In this document: positions 8,732 to 18,562 of the stretch, piece after piece
Layout of the letters: each line of letters starts with the position of its first letter
Numbering within the stretch: position 1 is the stretch's first letter
Assembly: GCF_020075495.1 (NCBI RefSeq)
Contig: NZ_JABYQT010000003.1
Location: forward strand, 372,001-436,000
Source: Vreelandella aquamarina
Lineage (GTDB): Bacteria > Pseudomonadota > Gammaproteobacteria > Pseudomonadales > Halomonadaceae
Length of the DNA stretch: 64,000 nucleotides
Direction: 5' to 3'
Made by a program: the position numbers and the translations under genes
Notes under the pieces: model-generated
Told to the model about the DNA's origin: nothing
Databases searched by the model: none
What the model saw: only the letters and a program-made list of their open reading frames with translations

Positions 8732-9610
8732 TTATCGGCCGGCGTTCAGGCAGCCAACCACGACGAGCAGCGCGGCGGTTGGCAGGCGCCAATCCAGCAC
8801 GCTGACGCCCGCCAATACCAGCAGAAGACCGGCCAGGATGGGGACGCCGTAGGCCAGGCTGCCCACCAGGCTGGCATGTCCCCAGCGCAGGGCCTTGTCC
8901 CAAGCCACCATGGCGATACCGTAGGGGCCAAGGCCCAATGCTACCCCCGCCAGCAACGCTTCGGTGCTTGGCAATATCGGGCGTCCTTCAAATGCCAGGC
9001 TTGCCAGTGTCGTCATGGCGCAGGCAATCAACAGCAGCCGCGGCAGTAGCGGCGTGATGGAAACCGGTGCCGCCTGGCTTACCCATGAATAGAGTGCCCA
9101 GCAGCAGGCCGCCAGCAGCGCAAGGCCGTAACCCACGGTTGCGCCACCGAGTCCACTGCTCAACGCCTGTGGCACCAGCAGCAGCGCCGCGCCGGAGAAG
9201 GCTATCAGCGCTCCCGTCACGCCTGCCAGGCGCAGCCTGCCGAAACGACTCCATTGGCTCAGCAGCACGAACAGCACCGGCCAGGTATAGGTAATCAGCG
9301 CGGCTTCTGCAGCAGGTGCCAGGCGCATGCCGATGAAATAGGTACTGACCGCGCCCAGGATAAGCAGGGGAATGCCCAGCCAGATGCCCAGCTGCCAGCC
9401 GCGACGACAGCTTGCCACGCTGACGCGGCGGCTCAGCGGCATGGTGGCCAGGGCACCTGCCAGGAGTGTCAGGGCGGTCAACTGAAGTGGCGAGGACGTA
9501 TGGGCTCGTTCGGCAAGCAGCGGCGCCACGCTCCACAGCACGACCGCCACCAAGGCGGCACCGACGCTGTACCAACGAGGGGACACGATAGGGGAGTGAG
9601 TGCGTTGCAT
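8732..9610 (-). CDS. EamA/DMT-superfamily exporter
   Basis: 292 residues with about ten membrane segments and two internally related EamA halves (VALWSVAPLLAERA-like start, then GAALLLVPQAL at mid-protein). The family exports amino acids or other small metabolites, and the arrangement recalls the YddG aromatic amino acid exporter; the substrate cannot be read. The start at 9610 has AAGGAG 8 bases upstream, better than 9640. It is divergent from a LysR regulator 101 bases away, which probably controls it. Confidence 0.85.
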   Translation of the reverse strand: MQRTHSPIVSPRWYSVGAALVAVVLWSVAPLLAERAHTSSPLQLTALTLLAGALATMPLSRRVSVASCRRGWQLGIWLGIPLLILGAVSTYFIGMRLAPAAEAALITYTWPVLFVLLSQWSRFGRLRLAGVTGALIAFSGAALLLVPQALSSGLGGATVGYGLALLAACCWALYSWVSQAAPVSITPLLPRLLLIACAMTTLASLAFEGRPILPSTEALLAGVALGLGPYGIAMVAWDKALRWGHASLVGSLAYGVPILAGLLLVLAGVSVLDWRLPTAALLVVVGCLNAGR

Positions 9611-9670
9611 GAGCGGTCTCCTTGCCTGGAACATGTACAAGGCAGCATACTCATCAACAAAACATCACAA

Positions 9671-9688
9671 TATCGATCTTTATTGATA
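9671..9688. promoter_or_regulatory. Candidate LysR operator
   Basis: TATCGAT-CTTT-ATTGATA is an imperfect inverted repeat (one mismatch) in the 101-base gap between the divergent exporter and lysR-type gene, containing the T-N11-A signature common to LysR sites. Confidence 0.5.
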
Positions 9689-9711
9689 ACTTTGATCACG
9701 ATAGGTGATAT

Positions 9712-10584
9712 ATGCGCGCCCCTACTCTGGACCTTGCTCTGCTGCGGACCCTGGTGGCAATTGCCGATACGGGCAGCGTCACTGCGGCGGCCAAGCGTCT
9801 GTCCTATACGCAGTCCACGGTAAGCATGCAGCTGCAGCGCCTGGAAGCGCATCTTGAGTTAAGCCTTCACGAACGCGACGGGCGCCGGCTGCGTTTTACC
9901 CCTGACGGCGAACGTCTGCTGACCCATGCGCGACGCCTTCTGGCGCTGAATGACGAAGCCTGGGGCGATATGCAGGCCCAGCAGGTCACCGGCGACCTGA
10001 CGCTTGGAATACCCGAGGATTACGCCTCGCTTCTGCCCTCGGTATTTGCCTACTTTCACCAGCTTTATCCGGCGGTGGGATTGAAAGTCATCTGCGGCAC
10101 GAGCGCTCATCTGGTCGAGCAGGTAAAGGCCGCCGAGCTTGATCTGGCGCTGGTTACCCGCCAGCGCAATTCCCCAGGGGGGGATGTGATCCGCCGCGAA
10201 CCGCTGGTCTGGGCCGTGGGCGTCAATCAGCAGCCGCTTCTGAGCGACCCGATACCCCTGGCGCTTTATTCACCCGGCGCCGACGTCTTTCGAGAAGTGG
10301 CCGAGCAGGCGCTGCAGGGGGCAGGGCGCAACTGGCGGGTGGCCTATACCAGCCAGTCGATGGCCGGGCTTGCGCCTATCGTGATCGCCGGGCTGGCGGT
10401 CGTGGTGGTGACGCGCAGCATGCTTACCCCATCGCTGCGCCCGCTGGATGAAAGCAGCGGCCTGCCGGCGCTGCCCATGATCGAGCTGGCGCTTCACCGC
10501 GCGCCTCACCGGCCCTCGGAGCCCGCCCGACGGCTCGGTGAGCTGATCCGCGAGCAGCTGGCCGCACCCAGCGAAGCGGTATGA
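9712..10584 (+). CDS. LysR-family transcriptional regulator
   Basis: 290 residues. The N-terminal winged helix-turn-helix (DLALLRTLVAIADTGSVTAAA, then QSTVSMQLQRLEAHL) is characteristic of LysR proteins, followed by a periplasmic-binding-like effector domain (GDLTLGIPEDYASLLP). It likely regulates the divergent DMT exporter, as is common for this gene pair. Inducer unknown. Confidence 0.9.
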   Translation: MRAPTLDLALLRTLVAIADTGSVTAAAKRLSYTQSTVSMQLQRLEAHLELSLHERDGRRLRFTPDGERLLTHARRLLALNDEAWGDMQAQQVTGDLTLGIPEDYASLLPSVFAYFHQLYPAVGLKVICGTSAHLVEQVKAAELDLALVTRQRNSPGGDVIRREPLVWAVGVNQQPLLSDPIPLALYSPGADVFREVAEQALQGAGRNWRVAYTSQSMAGLAPIVIAGLAVVVVTRSMLTPSLRPLDESSGLPALPMIELALHRAPHRPSEPARRLGELIREQLAAPSEAV

Positions 10585-10714
10585 GCTAACGCCAGGAGAG
10601 GCTAGACTGCCCGATACCCGGTGTCGAGCGGCCTATCGTTGAGAGGCCCGGCGCCACACCTTGACCCGACTACACTAGACTGAACGCCATATAACGTTGC
10701 CCTAGGAGCGCTGC

Positions 10715-11272
10715 ATGCACGAGCTGGACCATTACATTTACCCACACCGGGTGCTTCACTGGCTGGTAGCCGGGGGCGTGCTGCTGGCGCTTGCCAGCGG
10801 GTTTACCTTTGGTACGCTTGGGTATGCGCGCACGCTGGAGCTGTTCGGCAATACGCTGACGAACCTGCTGTACACCAGCCATAAAACGCTGGGTATCACC
10901 CTTTTACTGTTGATGACGTTGCGCATCATTACCCGCCTCGCCTTCGTGGTGCCAGACCATGATCCGCCCTTGAATGCCTTCGAGCGTATCGTCAGTACCA
11001 GCGTGCACCACCTGCTGTATCTGGCGCTGATCATCATGCCGTTACTTGGCTGGGCGGCCACCGCTACCGGCGGATACCCCATCGAGTTCTTCCATTGGCA
11101 CCTGCCGGGGCTTATAGACGAACGGCCTGCGCTTTCCAGCCAGCTCTATGTCTGGCACGGGCGCGTTGGCTGGGCCATCGTGGTGCTGGCCGCGCTGCAT
11201 GTGGCAGGTGCACTGTTTCACTGGCGCATCAAGCACGATACGGTTACCAAGCGCATGAGCCTGTTCGATTGA
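10715..11272 (+). CDS. Cytochrome b561-family membrane protein
   Basis: 185 residues, four membrane helices with haem-ligand histidines in HRVLHWLVAG, SHKTLGITLL, HHLLYLALIIMPLLGW and WHGRVGWAIVVLAALHVAGALFHW. The family transfers electrons from quinol to periplasmic acceptors such as superoxide or partner dehydrogenases. TAGGAG precedes the start. A second family member lies at 15634-16230. The next gene follows after 61 bases in the same direction. Confidence 0.9.
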   Translation: MHELDHYIYPHRVLHWLVAGGVLLALASGFTFGTLGYARTLELFGNTLTNLLYTSHKTLGITLLLLMTLRIITRLAFVVPDHDPPLNAFERIVSTSVHHLLYLALIIMPLLGWAATATGGYPIEFFHWHLPGLIDERPALSSQLYVWHGRVGWAIVVLAALHVAGALFHWRIKHDTVTKRMSLFD

Positions 11273-11333
11273 GCAGGCGCTTTCTGGCGCGTTGTAAACA
11301 TCACCAGTACGGCGCGCAGGGAGTAACGTCGCC

Positions 11334-12062
11334 ATGCTCCAGCAAATAGCGTTTATCATTGGCCTGGCTGCTGTTCACGTGTACGCCAGCAAGCTTCGCA
11401 GGCTGAGCGCCGTGCCACGCAGCGCCTGGCTGTCGCTGGCGGGCGGTATTTCGGTCGCCTATGTGTTCATTCACGTGTTCCCGGCCCTGAGCAGGGCCCA
11501 CGAAACGATCGACGCGCATGGCCTGCTGGCGGTGCTTGAGCACAATGCCTATATCGTTGCACTCATCGGCCTGGCGGTGTTCTACGGGCTCGAGCAGGTG
11601 GCTTCGCACCATTCAGAGCCTTTTCGCGAGGGCACCAAGACCCGTTTCAAAAGGCTCGAAGGCGTTTTCTGGATCCACGTAGGCTCCTTTTCGCTCTATA
11701 ACGCGCTGATTGGCTATCTGCTGGTGTATCGCGACAACCAGTTTCCTGACGTGGTGTTCTTCTTTCTGGCCATGAGCGCGCACTTTCTGGTCAATGACCA
11801 GGCGCTGGTGCGTCATCATCGCGAGCATTATCTGGCCCGCGGGCGGTGGGTGTTGGCAGGCGCGGTCATCATTGGCTGGCTGGTGGGGGTGGCCGTTGAG
11901 GTCACCGAGGCCTTCGTTGGTCTGCTGTATGCCTTTGTCGCCGGCGGCGTGGTGCTGAATGTGCTGAAAGAGGAGTTGCCGGAGGATCGCCGCAGCCAGT
12001 TCTGGCCGTTCGCGCTGGGGGTTGTGGGCTGCACCTTGCTGCTGGTCTTCGCCGAACCATAG
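11334..12062 (+). CDS. Integral membrane protein, ZIP-like features
   Basis: 242 residues with about seven hydrophobic segments. SVAYVFIHVFPAL near residue 40 and the C-terminal AFVAGGVVLNVLKEELPE recall the metal-site and last-helix motifs of ZIP metal transporters, but the ZIP histidine/glutamate metal-site pattern is incomplete and the central loop is short. I therefore call it an uncharacterised membrane protein with possible distant ZIP relationship. It sits between a cytochrome b561 gene and yojI. Confidence 0.6.
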   Translation: MLQQIAFIIGLAAVHVYASKLRRLSAVPRSAWLSLAGGISVAYVFIHVFPALSRAHETIDAHGLLAVLEHNAYIVALIGLAVFYGLEQVASHHSEPFREGTKTRFKRLEGVFWIHVGSFSLYNALIGYLLVYRDNQFPDVVFFFLAMSAHFLVNDQALVRHHREHYLARGRWVLAGAVIIGWLVGVAVEVTEAFVGLLYAFVAGGVVLNVLKEELPEDRRSQFWPFALGVVGCTLLLVFAEP

Positions 12063-12155
12063 ACGTTTCAAGGTAAATGAAAATCACTATGTTTATTGAC
12101 TTGGGACGTTAGTGCGTCACAATTCCCCGCCTATCAACGCCGTAGGGAAATGCAC

Positions 12156-13811
12156 ATGGAGCTGTTGCAGGTCGTCTTTCGCCATTATCGCTGGCCGTTT
12201 CTGGGCGCTATCGGCCTGAGCCTGTTGAGTGCGGGCCTAGGTGTCGGGGTGATTGCCTTTATCAACCAGCGTTTGATCGAGGTGGGCAGCCCGCTTTCTG
12301 CGCTGCCGCAGTTTCTCGGCCTGCTGGCGGTGTTGCTGGCGGTAACGCTGGGCACGCAGCTTGCGCTTACCCTGCTTGGCCACCATTTTGTCTTTGACCT
12401 GCGCTCGCGGCTTGTCAAGCGTATTCTGGATACCGACATCGAACGCCTTGAGCAGTTGGGCAACGCCACGCTTCTGGCAAGCCTTTCAAGCGATGTGCGC
12501 AATATCACCATCGGCTTCGTGCGCCTGCCCGAACTCGTTCAGGGCGTCGTGCTCGCCTTGGCCTCGATTGCCTATCTGGCCTGGCTTTCCCCGCAGATGG
12601 TGGTGGTCACGCTGGTGTGGATCGCGTTCACCATGTGGGTCGGCTGGGTACTGGTATCGCGGGTGTACCGGCACTTCAACCTGGTGCGCGAGAGCGAGGA
12701 TCGCCTCTACAAGGATTACCAGTCGGCAATCGAGGGGCGCAAGGAGCTGGCACTCAACCGTGATCGGGCGCAACGCTTCTTCGATGACACCTACACGGCG
12801 AACGCGCGGGAGTATCGCTATCACATCATTCGTGCCGATACTTACCATCTAAGCGCCGGCAACTGGTCCAATATCATGATGCTGGGCGCCATTGGCGTGG
12901 TGTTCTTCATGGCCAACGGCCTGAACTGGGCCACGCCTGCCGTAGCGGCCACCTTCGCTTTGACGCTGCTGTTCCTGCGCACGCCGCTCATTCAGGCGAT
13001 TGGTGCCTGGCCCACGTTGATCAGCGCTCAGGTTGCATTCGACAAGCTCGCAAGCCTCGAGCTTGCCGAGTATCAGCCGGGCTTTGGGGTCGAGGACAGC
13101 TTTCCCGACTGGCAGCGCCTGGAACTGGTTGACGTGACCTATCACTACCCGGAAAGCGCTCAGGGGGAAAGTTTTCATGTGGGCCCCATCAATTTGACGC
13201 TCACGCGCGGCGAGCAGATATTTCTGATCGGCGGCAACGGCAGTGGTAAATCGACCCTGGCGCGCCTGTTGAGCGGTCTTTATCGGCCCGAGAGCGGGCA
13301 GATCAAGGTGGATGGCCAGGTCCTCTCTCCGGCGCAGTGGCAGGATTTTCGGGCGCATTTCGCCAGTGTGTTCACCGATTTTCATCAGTTTGACCTGGCC
13401 ATGGGCCCGAAGGGGCAAAAAGCCGATCCTGCGCTGGTCGCCACCTGGCTCGAACGGCTGCAGATGCAGCAGAAACTGCAGTGGGAAGGCGACCGAATCA
13501 TCAATACCCAGCTTTCCCAGGGGCAGCGCAAGCGCCTGGCACTTTTACTCGCCATTGCCGAAGAGCGGGATATCCTGCTGCTCGATGAGTGGGCGGCGGA
13601 CCAGGATCCGCAGTTCCGGCGGCTTTTCTATCGTGAGCTTCTGCCGCACCTGCGGGATATGGGCAAGACGGTCTTTGCGATCAGCCACGACGACAGCTAC
13701 TTCGCCCACGCGGACCGGCTTTTAGAGATGTCTCAGGGCAAGCTCCGAGAGCTGACCGGAGACCAGCGCGACCTGGCAAGCCAGGACGCCGTTGCCCGGA
13801 TCAATACTTGA
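12156..13811 (+). CDS. yojI: YojI-type ABC exporter (fused membrane and ATPase domains)
   Basis: 551 residues. The start at 12156 (MELLQVV) was chosen over 12096 because AGGGA lies 7 bases upstream and the protein then aligns end to end with E. coli YojI as I remember it. Six membrane helices (about 1-290) precede an ATPase with Walker A GGNGSGKS, signature LSQGQRKR and Walker [13 protein letters not shown], the last two characteristic of the YojI/PvdE cyclic-peptide exporter group. E. coli YojI exports microcin J25; here a siderophore-peptide or other peptide substrate is possible given the iron genes next door. Substrate is inference. Confidence 0.88.
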   Translation: MELLQVVFRHYRWPFLGAIGLSLLSAGLGVGVIAFINQRLIEVGSPLSALPQFLGLLAVLLAVTLGTQLALTLLGHHFVFDLRSRLVKRILDTDIERLEQLGNATLLASLSSDVRNITIGFVRLPELVQGVVLALASIAYLAWLSPQMVVVTLVWIAFTMWVGWVLVSRVYRHFNLVRESEDRLYKDYQSAIEGRKELALNRDRAQRFFDDTYTANAREYRYHIIRADTYHLSAGNWSNIMMLGAIGVVFFMANGLNWATPAVAATFALTLLFLRTPLIQAIGAWPTLISAQVAFDKLASLELAEYQPGFGVEDSFPDWQRLELVDVTYHYPESAQGESFHVGPINLTLTRGEQIFLIGGNGSGKSTLARLLSGLYRPESGQIKVDGQVLSPAQWQDFRAHFASVFTDFHQFDLAMGPKGQKADPALVATWLERLQMQQKLQWEGDRIINTQLSQGQRKRLALLLAIAEERDILLLDEWAADQDPQFRRLFYRELLPHLRDMGKTVFAISHDDSYFAHADRLLEMSQGKLRELTGDQRDLASQDAVARINT

Positions 13812-13882
13812 TAGGAGAAGTAGCCAGGTGCTTGAGTCGTCAGGCTTGGTGCTTGAGTAGCCAGGCAGCTCGACAGGCGATA

Positions 13883-14656
13883 TCAGGGGACGCGTTTGCG
13901 CGCCACCCGGTCACATCCTTCCAGCGGGCAGTTGCTGCATACGCTGAACTCATCGAGCAGGTAGCGCAGACAGCAGAGCTTGCGTACCCGCTTCTCTTCA
14001 TCGCTGCCGTCAGGGGTGTAGGTGCGCACCGGCTCGAAAAGCGGATTGCGCTGCCCGCCAAGGTGGCGTGACTCCAACAGCGCCCGGGCGGCTTCAAGCG
14101 CCTCATGATTGACGTCGGGGTGCTCGGCCAGCAGATTCACGTAGTAATCCAGGTAGCCGCCGGCGTTGCTCCAGAACACGCGCGGGGCTGCGCCGGAAAT
14201 GGCTGCCAGGCGCTCGATCAGCGGCGCCCAGTGCTGCTCGATCAGCTTGGCGAAACGTTCACTGCCTGCCTCGGTTCCCATCGGCTTGCCTTCATGAGGC
14301 AGCCACAGCCGCTGGGTACAGCCTTCCTCGTTGAGGATGACGTGCACCTCATCGAGCTCCACCGGCAAGTCGCGATTGAGCAGCAGGTGAGAGACCATGG
14401 TGGGAACGGTCAGCGCGCTGAAGTGCCACTTCGACCACAGCGACGTAATGGCGCGCTTGTCGCCACCCGGGTAGCGCCCGGCGTAGCGTGATAGATCCTG
14501 TTCCAGAAGTACGGTATTACGCCAGCGCGACGCCTTGACCGCTCCCGCTGGCGGTGTACCGCCGATCAACGGGGGCGTAAACAGTACCAGCTGGCCTTGA
14601 TAGCAATCGGCAAGCGTGGGGGCGTTGGCTGAATGATCTAGCGCGAGCGGCGGCAT
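13883..14656 (-). CDS. fhuF: Ferric-siderophore reductase FhuF
   Basis: 257 residues. The C-terminal cysteine pattern C-C-x10-C-x2-C (KLCCLRYLLDEFSVCSNC) is the [2Fe-2S] signature of FhuF, and SLWSKWHFSALTVPTMV and RVFWSNAGGYLDYY match the family core. FhuF reduces iron from imported hydroxamate siderophores in the cytosol. The start at 14656 has GGGAG 7 bases upstream; 14734 is possible but lacks one. A Fur-box-like palindrome lies 108 bases upstream. Same strand as fhuC. Confidence 0.9.
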   Translation of the reverse strand: MPPLALDHSANAPTLADCYQGQLVLFTPPLIGGTPPAGAVKASRWRNTVLLEQDLSRYAGRYPGGDKRAITSLWSKWHFSALTVPTMVSHLLLNRDLPVELDEVHVILNEEGCTQRLWLPHEGKPMGTEAGSERFAKLIEQHWAPLIERLAAISGAAPRVFWSNAGGYLDYYVNLLAEHPDVNHEALEAARALLESRHLGGQRNPLFEPVRTYTPDGSDEEKRVRKLCCLRYLLDEFSVCSNCPLEGCDRVARKRVP

Positions 14657-14763
14657 AACGGAACTCCCGAACGTGAGCCATGGGCGGCTCAAGCACACCT
14701 GCACATCGGCAATGGTGATACGCCGGTACAGCACAGGTTGAAAGTGGTCACCTCAGCTTAATC

Positions 14764-14776
14764 GATAATGCTTATC
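14764..14776. promoter_or_regulatory. Candidate Fur box upstream of fhuF
   Basis: GATAATGCTTATC matches the Fur 6-1-6 core GATAAT-n-ATTATC in 11 of 12 positions. It lies between fhuC and fhuF, consistent with iron control of fhuF from its own promoter. Confidence 0.7.
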
Positions 14777-14819
14777 AGTTGAAGTGTTAGTTGCGAACAA
14801 GTCCGTTTTACAGCACAGC

Positions 14820-15587
14820 CTACTGGGCCACAGCGATTCGGTGGCCACCGTTTGGGTGCTGCATTACCTGCATGGGAAGGCCATAAATGGCTTCGAGTGT
14901 TTTACCGCACATCAGTTCATCCGGCGTTCCACGCGCCAGCAGCCGCCCGCTGTGCAGGGCCATGAGCTCATCGCAGTAGCGTGATGCCATGTTGATATCG
15001 TGCAAAACGATGATCACCCCGAGGCCCAGCTCATCGCAGAGCTTGCGAATCAGGGCCAGCACTTCCATCTGATGCGCGATATCCAGCGCGGCCAGCGGTT
15101 CATCGAGCAGCAGGAAGCGGCTGCCCTGGGCAATCAGCATGGCAAGCCACACCCGCTGGCGCTCACCCCCGGAAAGTGTATCCACCAGCCGGTCGGCAAA
15201 CGCTTCGGTATGGGTAAGGGCAATGGCCCGATCAATCGCCGCGGTATCCTGCTGGTTGTGCCGCCCCAGCAGGCCGTGCCACGGGTAGCGGCCGAACGCG
15301 ACCAGTTCGCGCCCGGTGAGATTTTCAGCGCTTGGCAGGTGCTGGGGCAGGTAGGCTACCTGACGAGCGAACTCCCGATTCCCCCAAGCGCCGAGCGGGC
15401 GCCGATCAAAAAGAATCTCGCCCTCACTGACCGCCTGCTGCTGGGCAAGCAGCTTGATGAGCGTCGATTTTCCCGAGCCGTTGTGACCGATCAGGCCGTA
15501 GACCTTGCCTTCTTGAAAGGTATGCTCAATGGGTTGCAAAAGCGGTTTGCCGTTGATGGCAAAGGTAGCGCCTTTAACCTCGAACAT
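14820..15587 (-). CDS. fhuC: Ferric hydroxamate ABC transporter ATPase FhuC
   Basis: 255 residues with Walker A GHNGSGKS, Q-loop VAYLPQHLP, signature LSGGERQR, Walker B FLLLDEPLAALD and switch histidine VLHDINMA. The FGRYPWHGLLGR stretch is typical of FhuC/FepC-type siderophore ATPases. It should energise FhuB, encoded divergently at 16532. No fhuD binding protein is found beside it, unlike the E. coli fhuACDB order. Confidence 0.92.
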   Translation of the reverse strand: MFEVKGATFAINGKPLLQPIEHTFQEGKVYGLIGHNGSGKSTLIKLLAQQQAVSEGEILFDRRPLGAWGNREFARQVAYLPQHLPSAENLTGRELVAFGRYPWHGLLGRHNQQDTAAIDRAIALTHTEAFADRLVDTLSGGERQRVWLAMLIAQGSRFLLLDEPLAALDIAHQMEVLALIRKLCDELGLGVIIVLHDINMASRYCDELMALHSGRLLARGTPDELMCGKTLEAIYGLPMQVMQHPNGGHRIAVAQ

Positions 15588-15633
15588 GCGGAACTCCTGA
15601 TCGTCATGCGGAAATGAATAAGGCTATCATCAT

Positions 15634-16230
15634 CTAAGGTCTGACAGGGCCTGCCATGCGCGATATCACCTTATCCTTGAACCCGAAGTGATGCACAAGT
15701 GCCATGGCGATGTGCCCACCTATCAGGGTCAGCAGCAGCCAGGCGAGCGGGCTATGCAGCAGGTTCGCCAGCTCGATCATCCAGGGAATATCGCGTTCGG
15801 CCGCGCTGAGTAGCGGTATGCCGTAGACATCCAGTGCACCGCCTCTGCCGTACTGACGCAAGATGCTCAAAGCAGGCAAGGCGATCAACAACGCATAAAA
15901 CGTCATATGAACCCCGCGCGCCAGCACGCCATTCAGCCCAGCGGCGGGTGAAGGCCGCTGATGTCGATTGAGCCAGGCCCAGCCCGCGCGCAGCACCGTA
16001 ATGCCCAGCAGCAAGATGCCCAAGGTGCCGTGCGGGCCTATGCTGGACAGCATCAGGGTAAATTCACTTTCGCCAACTCCGCGCCATGCCAGCACTACGC
16101 TGAACTGAAACAGCACGATAGCCGCCGTCAACCAATGCAGGGCGCGGCTGATCACGCCATAATGGGTAGCGCTATCTCGCCAGTAAGGGCGGGTGTCTGT
16201 CAAAGAGGCCTGGTTGGTGATAAGGGGCAT
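15634..16230 (-). CDS. Cytochrome b561-family membrane protein
   Basis: 198 residues, four membrane helices with histidines in ISRALHWLTAAIV, GPHGTLGILLL, VHMTFYALLIALP and LIGGHIAMALVHH. It precedes fhuC by 46 bases on the same strand, so it may be co-transcribed with fhuC and fhuF. An electron-transfer link to iron release is possible but unproven. Confidence 0.9.
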   Translation of the reverse strand: MPLITNQASLTDTRPYWRDSATHYGVISRALHWLTAAIVLFQFSVVLAWRGVGESEFTLMLSSIGPHGTLGILLLGITVLRAGWAWLNRHQRPSPAAGLNGVLARGVHMTFYALLIALPALSILRQYGRGGALDVYGIPLLSAAERDIPWMIELANLLHSPLAWLLLTLIGGHIAMALVHHFGFKDKVISRMAGPVRP

Positions 16231-16281
16231 CGTTTTTCGTCTCTAGTGGTTTGATCTGGCTTAATGCCAATCACCCATACG

Positions 16282-16294
16282 GGTAATCGTTACC
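16282..16294. promoter_or_regulatory. Palindrome in the b561/fhuB divergent region
   Basis: GGTAA-TCG-TTACC is a perfect short palindrome 52 bases upstream of the cytochrome b561 start. It resembles a degenerate Fur box and could govern the b561-fhuC-fhuF direction. Weak evidence. Confidence 0.35.
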
Positions 16295-16400
16295 AGCGGT
16301 CTTGGCCGAGCGGTAACGCCGTTTCGGCAGGATACCCGGCGGTTGGCCAGTCTGCCTTGCGGCGCCTATAACACTGTTAGGTCAAAGGCTTAATTGTAGT

Positions 16401-16413
16401 GTTAATCGTTATC
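16401..16413. promoter_or_regulatory. Candidate Fur box upstream of fhuB
   Basis: On the - strand GATAACGATTAAC matches the Fur 6-1-6 core in 10 of 12 positions and is extended by AAT on its left. It sits 119 bases upstream of fhuB in the 301-base divergent region. Confidence 0.6.
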
Positions 16414-16531
16414 ATTTAAAATATTTTGCTTCAATGCAACCGCTATCTATTTTGCCGGACTGAAAAATTCCCTCTTGTGCTGGTGCCAGACGCGCACTGC
16501 GTTATTTCGTCCATACAGTAAGGTATCTACC

Positions 16532-18532
16532 ATGCCAGGCAGCGTGCCTTTGGCTCAGAAGATAGGCGGCATGTCTCCCGCCAAAGTGTGTCTGTTGCTC
16601 AGCCTTCCGCTGGTCGTGCTCCTGATAATGAGTTTTCAGGCACAAGGGGGCCTGGGGCAGAGCCTCCAGGCACTGTTGCGACCGGACGTTACCCAGGTCG
16701 ATGAGCTGCTGCTGCACTTTACCTGGTGGCCGCGGCTGGCGGTTGCGCTGCTGGCCGGGGGCGGGCTCGCCCTGGCGGGTGTGCTGATGCAGCAGGTGCT
16801 GCGTAATCCGCTGGCTGCGCCCACCACGCTTGGGGTGGCAAGTGGTGCCAACTTGGCACTCATGGCCGCCACCTTGATGGCGCCGGGGCTTTTGGTCGTG
16901 GGGCGCGAGTGGGTCGCCCTGGCCGGCGGCGCCGTGGCGATGGGGCTGGTGTTTGCCCTGGCCTGGCGGCGCGGGCTTGCGCCGGTGGTGGTGGTGCTGG
17001 CCGGCTTGGTGGTCAATCTCTACCTGGGTGCGCTGTCAACGGCACTTTTGCTTTTCAACCATGAAACCCTGGCGGGTTTGCTCATCTGGGGGGCTGGCTC
17101 GCTTTCTCAGAACGGGTGGGGCGGTGCTGCCGCCCTGGCGCCGCGTCTTGCTCTCTGCGCACTGGCGGCCTGGCTGCTGTTGCGTCCGCTGGCGGTGCTC
17201 GAACTTGACGAGGCCAGCGCCAAAAGCCTTGGGGTGTCGCTCAAGTATCTGCGCTTTGCAGGCCTGGGGCTTGCGGTATTCATCACCGGCAGCGTGGTCA
17301 GCGTAGTCGGTATCATCGGGTTCATCGGCCTGGCGGCGCCCAATATCGTGCGGATGGCAGGTGCGCGACGGCTGGGAACGCGGCTGCTCTGGTCAACGCT
17401 GCTTGGCGCGGTGTTGCTGGCCACGACGGACCTTCTACTCCAGCGATTTTCCGGCATGATGGCGACGTTGATTCCCACCGGGGCGGTGACCGGCGCGCTG
17501 GGGGCGCCGCTGCTTTTATGGCTGATTCCCCGTTTGAAGCTCCAGGGCGACCGACCGCCCCAGGCGTCCAGCCTGCTGGCTGGCCGCCACGCGGCGCCCT
17601 ATCGCCTGGCAGCCGGGATTTTCCTGGCACTGTTGCTGACTGCTTGTCTGGGACTTTTTGTCGGCCAGGGTGGCGGTGGCTGGACCTGGATCAATCCGCT
17701 TGAGTGGAGCGTTACCGAATGGCGCTTGCCGCGAGTCATGGCCGCCGCGGCCAGCGGTTTGATGCTGGCCATCGCCGGAACCTTGTTGCAGCGGCTCTCT
17801 GCCAACCCCATGGCAAGCCCTGAAGTGCTGGGTATCAGCGGGGGCTGCGCCATTGCGCTGATTCTGGGTATCTATTTACTGCCCGCCCCCAGTAATGCGG
17901 CGCTGATCGGTATCGGCACCGCGGGGGCCCTGGTGACCCTTTTGGGGCTGGTAGCCTTGAACCGGCGCAGCGGCTTCGTGCCCGAGCGGCTTTTGCTGAG
18001 CGGCGTGGCAATCACTGCGCTGTTTGATGCGGTGCGCAGCATTTTGCTTGCGGGCGGCGACCCGCGCGGTCAGCAGGTCATCGCGTGGCTGGCGGGCTCG
18101 ACCTACCACGTGGACATGACCAGTGCGCTGGTGGTGGGAGCGCTGGCGGCGGGGCTTGCCCTTGCCACGCTGCCGTTTACTCGCTGGCTGGATATCCTGC
18201 CTCTGGGCGCGCCCATGGCGAAGTCCCTGGGGGTAGGCCTGACTCAGGCGCGGCTTGGGTTACTGCTGCTGGTGGCCCTGCTGACCGCCTGCGCGACGCT
18301 GGTGGTCGGGCCGCTTTCGTTCGTCGGCCTGCTGGCACCCCACATGGCGCGCCTTGCAGGGCTCTCCCGCGCCCGCGAGCACCTGGTAGGGGCGGCACTG
18401 ATCGGCATGTTGCTGATGGTGCTGGCCGACTGGGCAGGGCGGCAGGTCATGTTCCCCTACGAGATACCGGCAGGCCTGGTGGCATCGCTGATTGGCGGAG
18501 CTTATTTCATGTGGGGCCTGCGACGGCTGTAG
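16532..18532 (+). CDS. fhuB: Ferric hydroxamate ABC permease FhuB (double-length)
   Basis: 666 residues, the tandem-fused FecCD permease layout special to FhuB, close to the E. coli length. Each half has about ten membrane helices and a coupling motif: [17 protein letters not shown] in half one and [19 protein letters not shown] in half two. The start at 16532 has AAGG upstream and gives an FhuB-like N terminus; an in-frame TTG at 16475 is less likely. It works with FhuC to import hydroxamate siderophores. Convergent with ltaE. Confidence 0.93.
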   Translation: MPGSVPLAQKIGGMSPAKVCLLLSLPLVVLLIMSFQAQGGLGQSLQALLRPDVTQVDELLLHFTWWPRLAVALLAGGGLALAGVLMQQVLRNPLAAPTTLGVASGANLALMAATLMAPGLLVVGREWVALAGGAVAMGLVFALAWRRGLAPVVVVLAGLVVNLYLGALSTALLLFNHETLAGLLIWGAGSLSQNGWGGAAALAPRLALCALAAWLLLRPLAVLELDEASAKSLGVSLKYLRFAGLGLAVFITGSVVSVVGIIGFIGLAAPNIVRMAGARRLGTRLLWSTLLGAVLLATTDLLLQRFSGMMATLIPTGAVTGALGAPLLLWLIPRLKLQGDRPPQASSLLAGRHAAPYRLAAGIFLALLLTACLGLFVGQGGGGWTWINPLEWSVTEWRLPRVMAAAASGLMLAIAGTLLQRLSANPMASPEVLGISGGCAIALILGIYLLPAPSNAALIGIGTAGALVTLLGLVALNRRSGFVPERLLLSGVAITALFDAVRSILLAGGDPRGQQVIAWLAGSTYHVDMTSALVVGALAAGLALATLPFTRWLDILPLGAPMAKSLGVGLTQARLGLLLLVALLTACATLVVGPLSFVGLLAPHMARLAGLSRAREHLVGAALIGMLLMVLADWAGRQVMFPYEIPAGLVASLIGGAYFMWGLRRL

Positions 18533-18562
18533 GCCGGATACCGCAGGCGCCACTGCCTTGTA

